Below are positions 17,266-25,809 of a stretch of 64,000 nucleotides of DNA, in pieces; the first letter of the stretch is position 1; every line of letters begins with the position of its first letter. Origin of the DNA: Flavobacteriaceae bacterium Ap0902 (GTDB lineage: Bacteria > Bacteroidota > Bacteroidia > Flavobacteriales > Weeksellaceae). A program made the translations under genes and the position numbers. The notes below the pieces were generated by a model, which saw only the letters and a list, made by a program, of their open reading frames with translations, was not told the origin of the DNA and did no database searches. The stretch covers positions 124,001-188,000 of the forward strand of contig WTFG01000006.1 in assembly GCA_009835005.1 (NCBI GenBank). The letters are read 5' to 3'.

Positions 17266-17299
17266 AAACCCCGAAGCTGTAAGCGCTTCGGGGTTTTGT
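17266..17299 (+). terminator. Rho-independent terminator after fhs
   Basis: AAACCCCGAAGC pairs perfectly with GCTTCGGGGTTT across a 7-base loop, followed by a T. It lies 33 bases after the fhs stop and before a convergent gene, so it may serve both. Confidence 0.88.
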
Positions 17300-17322
17300 T
17301 GATTGCTATTAAAAACTTGAGT

Positions 17323-17865
17323 CTATTTCTTATATTCAGATTTTAATAAACTATAGACTCTAGAACCTGCGAATATCCCTCCTGGTAGTAAGTTTCCTTC
17401 TCGTTGGATGCCTTCAAATGTAAAACCTAATCTTTCTGGAATTTTGAAACTTGGTTCATTTCCTTCTGCACAGTTAATCTGAATTCTATTCAACTTCAAT
17501 TCATTAAATACAAAATCACATAATCTATCAACGGCTTTGGTCATAATTCCTTGGCCTTGTTCTTTTTCTGAAAGCCAATACCCGATTTCTGTTTTTTGAT
17601 TTAGGGAATCTGTTCCTTTTATTGTAATTAAACCAATAAACTTGCCTTGTTTTCTAATGGTAAAGATGTACTCCATTTTACCATCTGGTATCCCCAATTC
17701 AGATTGAATGAAACTTTCTGTATCCTTTAACTCCTTGGTAAACTCTACAAATGGCAACCATTTCCCTAGATACGCTCTTTGGGTATCTATGGTATTAAAA
17801 ACATCTGGTGCATCAGTCATTTTAATTTGATGAAGTTCTAAATCAGCATTTATTTTTAAAATCAT
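17323..17865 (-). CDS. GNAT-family N-acetyltransferase (RimJ/RimL type)
   Basis: 180 residues. It matches the RimJ/RimL branch of acetyl-CoA-dependent N-acetyltransferases: an early R-A-Y-L-G-K-W-L-P-F-V, I-G-Y-W-L-S-E-K-E-Q-G-Q-G-I-M-T-K-A (acetyl-CoA pyrophosphate loop), N-R-I-Q-I-N-C-A-E-G-N-E-P-S and the closing R-L-G-F-T-F-E-G. These enzymes acetylate ribosomal protein N-termini, small amines or drugs; the substrate here is unknown. Single gene with a -7 box 21 bases upstream. Confidence 0.9.
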   Translation of the reverse strand: MILKINADLELHQIKMTDAPDVFNTIDTQRAYLGKWLPFVEFTKELKDTESFIQSELGIPDGKMEYIFTIRKQGKFIGLITIKGTDSLNQKTEIGYWLSEKEQGQGIMTKAVDRLCDFVFNELKLNRIQINCAEGNEPSFKIPERLGFTFEGIQREGNLLPGGIFAGSRVYSLLKSEYKK

Positions 17866-17886
17866 TGCGTTTTATTTAATGGTGAA

Positions 17887-17894
17887 CAAAAATA
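17887..17894 (-). promoter_or_regulatory. -7 promoter box of the acetyltransferase gene
   Basis: TATTTTTG on the minus strand, 21 bases before the ATG at 17865. Confidence 0.4.
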
Positions 17895-17975
17895 ATCAAA
17901 ACGCTGCGACTATTCCTCTTTTATAATATTTTGTTCCAGTATAGATTAAGAGATTAAACGATCCTGGTTCTAGAT

Positions 17976-19505
17976 TTAATAAGTTCGTTTCTCTAAGACA
18001 TTCCCAAATTTATCATAGATAACCAGCAGGAAATTATTATTGGAGGATGGGATTTTTACCGTGTGATTTCTGTCTATATAAGCAGTGAAATATGGAACTC
18101 TGCTAGATAATTGATATGCTTTTTCAATCTCACTAACGTAAAAAAGAGATAACTGAACCTCTTCATTGAATATATTTTTGAACATCGTGCTATGAAGCAA
18201 GTTTTGCGTTTGCTTATTAACGAGTAAATAATCTGTATAGTCTTTTTTAAATTCATTTATATCGGATGCTTCTATCAATGCGTAAGTTGCGTCTAAATGC
18301 TTTTCATAAGGCACGAGTTGTGTTTGGCTAATCGTCAAAGGATTAATGTTATATTTCTCTTTTAAAAGTGTCGCTAAATATTTCTTTCCTTGATTTGGTT
18401 TTTCATATATATGAGATAGACCTGCCCAAACGATGACTTTAGCATCAGGGTTCAGTGCCCATGTTTTATCATATAAGTTTTCAGCCTGTCCGTTTTCTCT
18501 GTCTTCATTCTCACTTTCATAGGCTACAAATTTAAAACCTAACTTTTGGGCTAACCTTACAGCGTTAGCATAATGCTGTTCTCTAATATAGAAACCTGAT
18601 TTTTGAGTGGGATGCGCATTCGCTTGGTTTAATTTAGTTTCTTCGCTTTCCGTTAGGGCTTCAAGTGCCAAATGCGTAAATCCTTTTTCTTTTAATAAAG
18701 GTAGTAAATCAATCAATAGCAAGCGATCTTTGGGAAAGAAATGATTTTCATTGATCATCAAAACTTGATTTTCAGAGGCAATGTCAGCAATCTTTTGTGG
18801 GACATTTTCTGTCATCGCCTTTTGCCTTAGAATATCCACTATGGTATCATTGATTGTAGGAGAGAATTTCTTAAATAACTTTTTTAAGCCTGTTCTATAA
18901 TAAGGATTATTTTCTCCTAAGAAAGAAGCATAGGTAAGTTGATATTGCAGATTTTGCCAATTGTTATCTTTGTCATACTCAGATAAAATGTTGATGTCAT
19001 TTAAAATTTTTAAATATTTGTTAGATGAAGAGGTATTCTGAACCACATCAATTACAGTTGGGAGATGTTGTGCATAATCATCGTTCAGGCTTATTCTATT
19101 AAAAGGTACTTCTGAGTTATTAATTTTAATAAAAGTTATAAAATTTTGGCCCGCTAATGTGTCATCTATACTAACGTTGGATGGTAGCTTTTTAAATTCT
19201 AATGGTTCATCAGATATTGTTATATATAATTCTGCATCCTTTTTGACGGTGTTCGTAGCATAAAATAAAATCTCTTTCTTTTTCAAAAATGGTTTATTCT
19301 TGAAAGAATTCTGAATATTCTTTGGTTCTAATATAGGTTTGTAGTCCCCATATAAAGCAATATGCGCTTCAATGCTATCATTGATGACATGGGTATACTG
19401 ATTTTCTATCATCTTGTTATACACAGCATACTTACTAATCTTTGGAGCGCAAGAATTAACTAAAATAAGCAAAACGATCAATAGAGATGAAGTTAAATGT
19501 TTCAT
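17976..19505 (-). CDS. Large lipoprotein with EreA/ChaN-like region
   Basis: 509 residues. A lipobox (L-I-L-V-N-S-C, Cys about residue 19) predicts a lipid-anchored envelope protein. The middle part, about residues 245-400, resembles the EreA/ChaN/TraB type of fold: L-M-I-N-E-N-H-F-F, then H-L-A-L-E-A-L, F-V-A-Y-E-S-E-N-E-D and V-I-V-W-A-G-L-S-H-I-Y-E. These acidic and His motifs suggest a metal-dependent hydrolase or heme-binding site, but I infer this from pattern only. It follows comM by 21 bases on the same strand, so they may be co-transcribed. The N- and C-terminal regions are unrecognised. Confidence 0.65.
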   Translation of the reverse strand: MKHLTSSLLIVLLILVNSCAPKISKYAVYNKMIENQYTHVINDSIEAHIALYGDYKPILEPKNIQNSFKNKPFLKKKEILFYATNTVKKDAELYITISDEPLEFKKLPSNVSIDDTLAGQNFITFIKINNSEVPFNRISLNDDYAQHLPTVIDVVQNTSSSNKYLKILNDINILSEYDKDNNWQNLQYQLTYASFLGENNPYYRTGLKKLFKKFSPTINDTIVDILRQKAMTENVPQKIADIASENQVLMINENHFFPKDRLLLIDLLPLLKEKGFTHLALEALTESEETKLNQANAHPTQKSGFYIREQHYANAVRLAQKLGFKFVAYESENEDRENGQAENLYDKTWALNPDAKVIVWAGLSHIYEKPNQGKKYLATLLKEKYNINPLTISQTQLVPYEKHLDATYALIEASDINEFKKDYTDYLLVNKQTQNLLHSTMFKNIFNEEVQLSLFYVSEIEKAYQLSSRVPYFTAYIDRNHTVKIPSSNNNFLLVIYDKFGNVLEKRTY

Positions 19506-19526
19506 AGTATTTTAAATTGTAAAATT

Positions 19527-21062
19527 CTACCCCATCCAATCTCCTCTGTCCAGACTTCTGTATTGGATGGCTTCGGCTAAATGGTTTGAGGATATGTTTT
19601 CACTTTTATCTAAATCGGCAATCGTTCTGGATACGCGTAAAATTCTGTCATAAGCTCTGGCAGATAGGTTAAGTTTATCCATTGCTCTGCGAATAAGATC
19701 TTTGGATTTTTGATCTAATTCACAAAAATTATCTAATTCTGTAGGCCCCATTTGAGCGTTGTAATGCACATGATCAAGCTCCGCATAGCGTTCCGTTTGG
19801 ATGGTTCTGGCTTTTTCTACACGTTCTCTTAGATCCACACTTTTCTCTCCATTTCTATCTGCAGATAATTCCTCAAAGGCTACTGGCGTAACCTCTATAT
19901 GTAAATCTATCCTGTCCAATAGCGGTCCAGAAATCTTATTCATATAGCGCTGCATTTCTGCTTGGCTAGATGTGTTTTGAGGATCATCTGGGAAGAATCC
20001 GCTAGGGCTTGGATTCATACTTGCCACTAACATAAAACTCGCAGGATAAGTCACCGTAAATTTAGCTCTAGAAATGGTGACTTCCCTATCCTCTAAAGGT
20101 TGGCGCATTACCTCTAACACGCTGCGTTGAAATTCTGGTAACTCATCCAGAAAAAGTACACCATTATGGGCTAACGAAATTTCACCAGGTTGTGGGTAGC
20201 TTCCGCCGCCCACAAGCGCCACGTCTGAAATGGTGTGGTGAGGAGAAGCAAATGGTCTTACGGTTAATAACGAAGTCGTTTTGCCCAATTTACCAGCAAC
20301 AGAGTGTATTTTCGTAGTTTCTAGCGCTTCTTGCAAACTCAAGGATGGTAAAATAGATGGAATTCTTTTGGCTAACATCGTTTTTCCACTTCCTGGAGGA
20401 CCTATCAATAAAATGTTATGCCCACCAGCGGCGGCTACCTCCATGGCTCTCTTTACATTTTCTTGCCCTTTTACATCCGCAAAATCAAAGGGGAAATCGG
20501 CAAGGTTTTGATAAAACTCTTTTCTGGTATCAATTACAGTAGGTTCTATCTTTTGACCTTTATCAAAAAAGGCTATTACTTCTGATATATTTTCTACACC
20601 ATAAACCTCTAAATCATTGACGATGGCAGCCTCTTTGGCGTTTTCTTTTGGCAAAATAAAACCTTTGAATCCTTCCTTTCTGGCTTGGATAGCAATAGGT
20701 AAAACCCCTCTAATAGGATTAACATTGCCATCTAGGGATAACTCTCCCATGATTAAATATTGGTCTATCTCTTCTCCACGAACCTGCTCAGAAGCAGCTA
20801 GTATGCCCATAGCGATGGTTAAATCATAGGCAGAACCTTCTTTGCGTAAATCCGCTGGTGCCATATTAATGGTGATTTTCTTTTTTGGAATTTTGTACCC
20901 TGTATTATTTAATGCAGCACCAATCCTATGAGAACTTTCTTTGACAGCATTATCTGGCAAGCCTACCAAGAAGTATCCCACGCCTTTGTTAATATTCACT
21001 TCTACAGTAATGGTGGTGGCTTCTATTCCAAAAAGCGTGCTCCCATAAGTTTTAACCAACAT
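19527..21062 (-). CDS. comM: YifB/ComM-family Mg-chelatase-like AAA+ ATPase
   Basis: 511 residues, typical of the family. The N-terminal Lon-substrate-like domain (G-L-P-D-N-A-V-K-E-S, M-A-P-A-D-L-R-K-E-G-S-A-Y-D-L) precedes an AAA+ core with Walker A G-P-P-G-S-G-K-T at residues 221-228 and Walker B L-F-L-D-E-L-P-E-F. The C-terminal helical part contains L-S-A-R-A-Y-D-R-I-L-R-V. In naturally competent bacteria ComM is a branch-migration helicase that helps integrate incoming DNA. No other competence gene is next to it. The symbol is by family resemblance. Confidence 0.92.
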   Translation of the reverse strand: MLVKTYGSTLFGIEATTITVEVNINKGVGYFLVGLPDNAVKESSHRIGAALNNTGYKIPKKKITINMAPADLRKEGSAYDLTIAMGILAASEQVRGEEIDQYLIMGELSLDGNVNPIRGVLPIAIQARKEGFKGFILPKENAKEAAIVNDLEVYGVENISEVIAFFDKGQKIEPTVIDTRKEFYQNLADFPFDFADVKGQENVKRAMEVAAAGGHNILLIGPPGSGKTMLAKRIPSILPSLSLQEALETTKIHSVAGKLGKTTSLLTVRPFASPHHTISDVALVGGGSYPQPGEISLAHNGVLFLDELPEFQRSVLEVMRQPLEDREVTISRAKFTVTYPASFMLVASMNPSPSGFFPDDPQNTSSQAEMQRYMNKISGPLLDRIDLHIEVTPVAFEELSADRNGEKSVDLRERVEKARTIQTERYAELDHVHYNAQMGPTELDNFCELDQKSKDLIRRAMDKLNLSARAYDRILRVSRTIADLDKSENISSNHLAEAIQYRSLDRGDWMG

Positions 21063-21236
21063 ATAATATATTTGCTAGTAAAAGTAATCAATTTATTAAA
21101 ATATCATCCTTTCAGATTCTTAATTTGACAAAAATAAGTTGAAACAGTCCATTTTAATTAATTATATAGCCATATTAGTATGACAAGGGATGTTTCATTA
21201 TTCAAAAAAATAGTAAATTAGTTTAAATTTTCGGTT

Positions 21237-21719
21237 ATGGATAACAAGCACAGTTCTTTTTCTTATCAGGAACTCAATGGAGTAGAGGAGTGTTCGGCAG
21301 CGGTACAAGAGTTATTTAAAATGGCTGCAAAAGCAAAGGATAAAGCGTATGCACCCTATTCTAAATTTAAAGTGGGGGCAGCCCTTTTGTTAGAAGATGG
21401 AGAGATATTTACAGGGAATAACCAAGAGAATGCGGCATATCCGTCTGGTTTGTGTGCAGAGAGGGTGGCGATATTTGCTGCTAAATCTCAAAAAACTGAG
21501 GCTGTAGTTAAATCATTGGTCATTGTGACAAATGCACAGGATATTGCTGTTCCTGTTGCGCCTTGTGGCTCTTGCAGACAAGTATTGGTGGAATATGAAT
21601 TCATGCAAAAAGAAAAGTTTGATATTTATCTACAAGGTAGCAACGGAAAGGTAATTAGAATACCATCTGCAGAATCCTTGCTACCGTTTAGTTTTCATTC
21701 AGAAATGTTGAATTCATAG
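21237..21719 (+). CDS. cdd: Cytidine deaminase
   Basis: Deaminates cytidine and deoxycytidine in pyrimidine salvage. The 160-residue product has the catalytic zinc site C-A-E (Cys73, Glu75, in P-S-G-L-C-A-E-R) and the second motif P-C-G-S-C (Cys110, Cys113) at normal spacing. It starts somewhat longer than the minimal enzyme, with about 30 extra N-terminal residues. Promoter sequence for the next gene lies in its 3' end. Independent of the divergent comM. Confidence 0.96.
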   Translation: MDNKHSSFSYQELNGVEECSAAVQELFKMAAKAKDKAYAPYSKFKVGAALLLEDGEIFTGNNQENAAYPSGLCAERVAIFAAKSQKTEAVVKSLVIVTNAQDIAVPVAPCGSCRQVLVEYEFMQKEKFDIYLQGSNGKVIRIPSAESLLPFSFHSEMLNS

Positions 21720-21732
21720 CATTTATAAATGT

Positions 21733-21740
21733 TATATTTG
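21733..21740 (+). promoter_or_regulatory. -7 promoter box four bases before the M23 peptidase ATG
   Basis: TATATTTG, then CGCT, then the ATG at 21745. A TTG at 21708-21710 stands 22 bases upstream and could be the -33 element. A start site the usual few bases downstream would fall on the ATG, predicting a leaderless mRNA. Confidence 0.6.
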
Positions 21741-21744
21741 CGCT

Positions 21745-23412
21745 ATGAGATTTTTCTGTGTTATTCTATCATGTTTATTGACTTATGTAAACGCTCAAAC
21801 CTACCCTAAGGACTTTGATAATCCTTTAGATATAACGAATTATTTAGCGGGAAACTTTGGTGAATTAAGAGGCTTTCATTTTCATGCAGGGCTAGACATT
21901 AAGACCAATCAAAGAGAAGGTTTAAATGTCCGTGCTATTCAAGATGGGTATGTAGCAAGAATCGGTGTGTCTCCAAGAGGATATGGAAATGTGGTCTATA
22001 TAGCGCATCCCAATGGATATACCTCTGTTTATGCACATTTGCAGCAATTTAAAGGCGAAGTTAAAAATGCTATTAGGGCAGAACAATATAAAAGAAAAAC
22101 TTTTGCAGTAGATTACGAATTGCCTAAAAATGCGCTAAAGGTTAAAAAAGGTGATATCATTGGTCTTTCTGGTAACACGGGTAGTTCTGGCGGGCCACAC
22201 CTACATTTTGAGGTGCGCGATACCAAGACAGAGGAAACCATCAATCCATTTTTATTCGGTTTTGATATTCCAGATACCAAAGCCCCCTTGCTGAATGGTA
22301 TGTATATTTATGCATTAAATGGTGATGTAGCAGGCAAAAAAAGATATGATTTAACAGGAGCCAGACATTTTAATACACCTGTCTATGCTTCTGGCAAAGT
22401 GGGTATTGGCGTGAAAGCGTATGACCAACTGAATGGTGCTGCAAATATGAATGGGGTTTATAATATTCAAATTTTTGCGAATCAAGAGAAAATTTTTGAA
22501 TTTACGGCCAATAAGTTTTCTTTTGATGAAACCAGATATATTAATTGCCAGACAGATTATGCCCAATACATGACCAATAAAACTTGGATATACCAAGGAT
22601 TCATGATGCCAGGAAATCAATTACAGATGGTATCTAATCTTAAAAATGATGGGATTATAGCGGTAGAAGAAGGGAAAATCTATGATATCAAAATTGTACT
22701 TTCTGATTATGCGGGAAACAAAACAGAAGGAACTTTTAAAATAAAAGGAAAAGCAAAACCTCAAAACCAAGAAATTGTAAAAGGAAAGAATTACGTATAT
22801 TGGAATACAGAAAATTACATAAAAACCAATGAACTAGAAATGTGGTTTCCAAAACAATCTTTTTATGAGGATTTTAATTTAGAATATGCCTACAAGAATG
22901 GGGAATATCATATTCATAATGATCAAGTACCATTGCATAAATTTTACACCTTGGCGATCACGCCAGAAGGAATCCCTACCCATCAATTAGACAAAGCAGT
23001 GATAGCTGTACAATATAATTATGGCAGACGTAAAGTGACAGATTATTTCCCAACCACTTACAAGAACGGGAAATTAATTGCAGAAGTTAGAGATTTTGGC
23101 GTGTTCAAGATAGAAGTAGATGATCAAAAGCCTACGATTCTGCCTATCAATGTGAAAAAGGGTGCTACATATAGTAATAGAAATTCACTTTTGAAGTTTA
23201 AAATAAAAGACAATCAATCTGGAATAGAGAAACACGATGTATATATAGATAGTCAATGGATTCTTAGCACTTATGATAAGAAAAATAGTTTACTCACCAT
23301 AGATTTAGCATCAGAGGGAATCAAAGCCGGAAATCATTCATTAGAATTAAAAGTAACCGATGGTAAGAATAATACAGCAACATTTACAACAAATTTTAAA
23401 AAAGCGGATTAA
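21745..23412 (+). CDS. M23-family metallopeptidase
   Basis: 555 residues. A signal peptide (residues 1-18, ending V-N-A-Q) is followed by a LytM/M23 domain. Zinc ligands are His47 and Asp51 in H-F-H-A-G-L-D and His152/His154 in P-H-L-H-F-E-V. The other 380 residues form a beta-rich C-terminal part (for example R-D-F-G-V-F-K-I-E-V-D) of unknown role. Members cut peptidoglycan stem peptides or regulate cell-wall amidases. Its last 53 bases overlap the start of the TonB-dependent receptor gene, so the two are probably coupled. Confidence 0.93.
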   Translation: MRFFCVILSCLLTYVNAQTYPKDFDNPLDITNYLAGNFGELRGFHFHAGLDIKTNQREGLNVRAIQDGYVARIGVSPRGYGNVVYIAHPNGYTSVYAHLQQFKGEVKNAIRAEQYKRKTFAVDYELPKNALKVKKGDIIGLSGNTGSSGGPHLHFEVRDTKTEETINPFLFGFDIPDTKAPLLNGMYIYALNGDVAGKKRYDLTGARHFNTPVYASGKVGIGVKAYDQLNGAANMNGVYNIQIFANQEKIFEFTANKFSFDETRYINCQTDYAQYMTNKTWIYQGFMMPGNQLQMVSNLKNDGIIAVEEGKIYDIKIVLSDYAGNKTEGTFKIKGKAKPQNQEIVKGKNYVYWNTENYIKTNELEMWFPKQSFYEDFNLEYAYKNGEYHIHNDQVPLHKFYTLAITPEGIPTHQLDKAVIAVQYNYGRRKVTDYFPTTYKNGKLIAEVRDFGVFKIEVDDQKPTILPINVKKGATYSNRNSLLKFKIKDNQSGIEKHDVYIDSQWILSTYDKKNSLLTIDLASEGIKAGNHSLELKVTDGKNNTATFTTNFKKAD

Positions 23413-25594
23413 TAAATCGTTTTTTCTATTGCCTATTGTATTCATAGGAGTCAATCTATGCGCACAAGAAGACAGCATATCTTTGGGAGAAGTTGTTTTC
23501 CAAGGAACCACCAGCCAGCCCATCACCGAAACAGAGATTAGTACACAAGATACCAAGTTAACCCCTTCTTTAACAGGGAGTTTTACGGATATTTTGAAGA
23601 CTTTGCCCTATGTGAGTGTCAATACAGAATTAAGTTCACAATACATGGTGAGAGGTGGTAACTTTGACGAAAACCTGGTTTATGTCAATGGGATAGAAGT
23701 ATATCGCCCCCAGTTAATTAGAGGAGGACAGCAAGAGGGATTGAATTTCTTAAATCCAGATATGGCTGCGAATGTTTCCTTCTCTGCAGGAGGATGGGAA
23801 GCCAAGTATGGAGACAAAATGAGCAGTGTTTTAGACGTTATTTATAGAAGACCCAAAGAATTTGAGGCTGGTGCAACACTCAGCATGATGGGAGGAAATC
23901 TAACCGTGGGTGGATCTACCCAAGATCAGAAATTTTCTGCTTTAATAGGAGCACGGTATCTCAATAGAAATTTAATATTAAATACGCTGGATGGTGATAC
24001 AGAATTTAATCCACAATCTTATGACATTCAAACGAATCTAGAATATCAATTCAATGAAAAGTGGAGACTTAATTTCATAGGAAACTTTGCACAAACTTTA
24101 TTTGAACAAGTTCCTAACACCAGAACCACCAACTTTGGAACATTAGAAAATCCATTCTCACTCACTGTGTTCTACGATGGTAGAGAGGAGGATAGATATC
24201 AAACGTCCTTTGGTACCTTATCTTTGCACCATAAACCAAGTGCCCATTTGAATTTAACCTTAGACGTATTTGCCTATCACACGGCAGAGGAAGAATATTT
24301 TGATATCCAGGGCGCCTATTTAATTCGTCAATTAGCAGATGATTCTAGCGGCGTAACGACAACATTAGATATCGGGGGACAGATAGACCACGCTAGAAAT
24401 GATTTAGATATGTTAGTGGCTGGTATTCAACACCGTGGTAAATATAAATTCAATGCCAATAATAACATAGAATGGGGCTTCACGTTACAAAAAGAAGACA
24501 GCAAAGATTTACTCAATGAATGGCAATTAATAGACTCTGCAGGGTATAATATCAATCCCTACAATCCCAGAGGAAACTTCTATCCCGGCCAATATGACCC
24601 AGGAGATTTAGAATTAAATTATGCCTTTAATGCTGCCAATAATTTAAAAACCAATCGCTTAAGTGGATATTTACAATACAGCAAAAAGTGGCTTTGGGAT
24701 AGAACCAGAGTATTATTCAATGCTGGTGTTAGAGCAACCTATTGGGATTTAAATGAGGAACTGAATATAAGCCCAAGAGCACAAATCGCCCTAAAACCCG
24801 ATTGGAACGGAGACCACACCTTTCGCTTAGCAGGTGGATATTACGTACAACCCCCATTCTACAAAGAACTTAGAAGAGTAGACGGTAGCCTCAATACAGA
24901 TATAAAATCACAAAAATCCATTCATGCCATTGCAGGTCATGATTATGAATTCCAAATGTTTGATAGACCATTCAAATTATCTACAGAAGTTTATTATAAA
25001 AACATGAAAGATTTAATCCCTTATTATTTAGATAATGTGAGGATTAGATACTACGGAGAAAACAGTTCAGAAGGGAGAGCCTATGGTATAGACGCAAGAC
25101 TCTTCGGGGCTTTTGTAGACGGAGCCGATTCCTGGTTAAGCCTATCTTATGGCAAAGTAGAAGAAGACATAGAAGACAGAGGGTGGATATCTAGACCAAC
25201 CGATCCAGCATTCAAAGCATCCCTTTTCTTCCAAGATTACATGCCATTATTTGAGGATTTTAAAGTAAGCACAACATTGGTTTACGCCACTGGATTGCCC
25301 AACGGCTCACCCGTTCTCACAGACCCTTATGCTTTTCAACAGCGTCTACCAGACTATAAAAGAGTAGATATAGGTTTATTAAAAGTATTCAAAGACGATA
25401 GAATAGATACCAGCATTCCATTTTTAAATTCATTCAAAGAATTTGCGATAGGGCTAGATATCTTCAACGTATTTGATATCCAAAACACCGTATCCAATCA
25501 ATGGATTAGAGACGTGAATTCCAATGCGATTTATGGTGTCCCCAACCGCTTAACAGGCAGATTCTTTAATGGAAAAATCATCATGAAGTTTTAG
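23360..25594 (+). CDS. TonB-dependent outer-membrane receptor
   Basis: 744 residues. The plug domain is recognisable (S-L-G-E-V-V-F-Q-G, Y-M-V-R-G-G-N-F-D-E-N-L-V-Y-V-N-G-I-E-V-Y, S-V-L-D-V), followed by a 22-stranded barrel rich in alternating aromatic strands and ending in F, as outer-membrane proteins do. There is no N-terminal carboxypeptidase-regulatory domain. The only usable start is the ATG at 23360 inside the M23 gene, which gives a long basic n-region (about 20 residues) before L-L-P-I-V-F-I-G-V-N-L-C-A-Q. Substrate unknown; the pairing with a peptidase suggests a peptide or cell-wall product. Confidence 0.92.
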   Translation: MVRIIQQHLQQILKKRINKSFFLLPIVFIGVNLCAQEDSISLGEVVFQGTTSQPITETEISTQDTKLTPSLTGSFTDILKTLPYVSVNTELSSQYMVRGGNFDENLVYVNGIEVYRPQLIRGGQQEGLNFLNPDMAANVSFSAGGWEAKYGDKMSSVLDVIYRRPKEFEAGATLSMMGGNLTVGGSTQDQKFSALIGARYLNRNLILNTLDGDTEFNPQSYDIQTNLEYQFNEKWRLNFIGNFAQTLFEQVPNTRTTNFGTLENPFSLTVFYDGREEDRYQTSFGTLSLHHKPSAHLNLTLDVFAYHTAEEEYFDIQGAYLIRQLADDSSGVTTTLDIGGQIDHARNDLDMLVAGIQHRGKYKFNANNNIEWGFTLQKEDSKDLLNEWQLIDSAGYNINPYNPRGNFYPGQYDPGDLELNYAFNAANNLKTNRLSGYLQYSKKWLWDRTRVLFNAGVRATYWDLNEELNISPRAQIALKPDWNGDHTFRLAGGYYVQPPFYKELRRVDGSLNTDIKSQKSIHAIAGHDYEFQMFDRPFKLSTEVYYKNMKDLIPYYLDNVRIRYYGENSSEGRAYGIDARLFGAFVDGADSWLSLSYGKVEEDIEDRGWISRPTDPAFKASLFFQDYMPLFEDFKVSTTLVYATGLPNGSPVLTDPYAFQQRLPDYKRVDIGLLKVFKDDRIDTSIPFLNSFKEFAIGLDIFNVFDIQNTVSNQWIRDVNSNAIYGVPNRLTGRFFNGKIIMKF

Positions 25595-25596
25595 AA

Positions 25597-25735
25597 GCCA
25601 GGAACCTGCTTTCTCTTCCAATCTTTTATAACTATCTTTACAAATAAACTAAAAAAAGGAGCTTCCTCTGGTCGCTCTTTTTCGTCGCTATTTGTTAGCA
25701 GATAGTTACAAAAGGATTTCCACGCCAATCAGGGC
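25597..25735. repeat. Dispersed repeat family R2, copy C, with terminator hairpin
   Basis: Begins CCAGGAACCTGCTTT, passes TTTACAAATAAACT, then a hairpin of AAAAAAAGGAGC and GCTCTTTTTT around TTCCTCTGGTC (about 25649-25683), then CGCTATTTGTTAGC and GGATTTCCACGCCAATCAGGG. Shares blocks with 1361-1480 and 43907-44030. It follows the receptor gene directly, so the hairpin is its likely terminator. Confidence 0.55.
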
Positions 25736-25809
25736 TAAAGAAGAATGTGTAGACCATCATTTCAAAAATTGGCATAAAATATGAAAACTACTTATATAAA
25801 TCTATAAGA

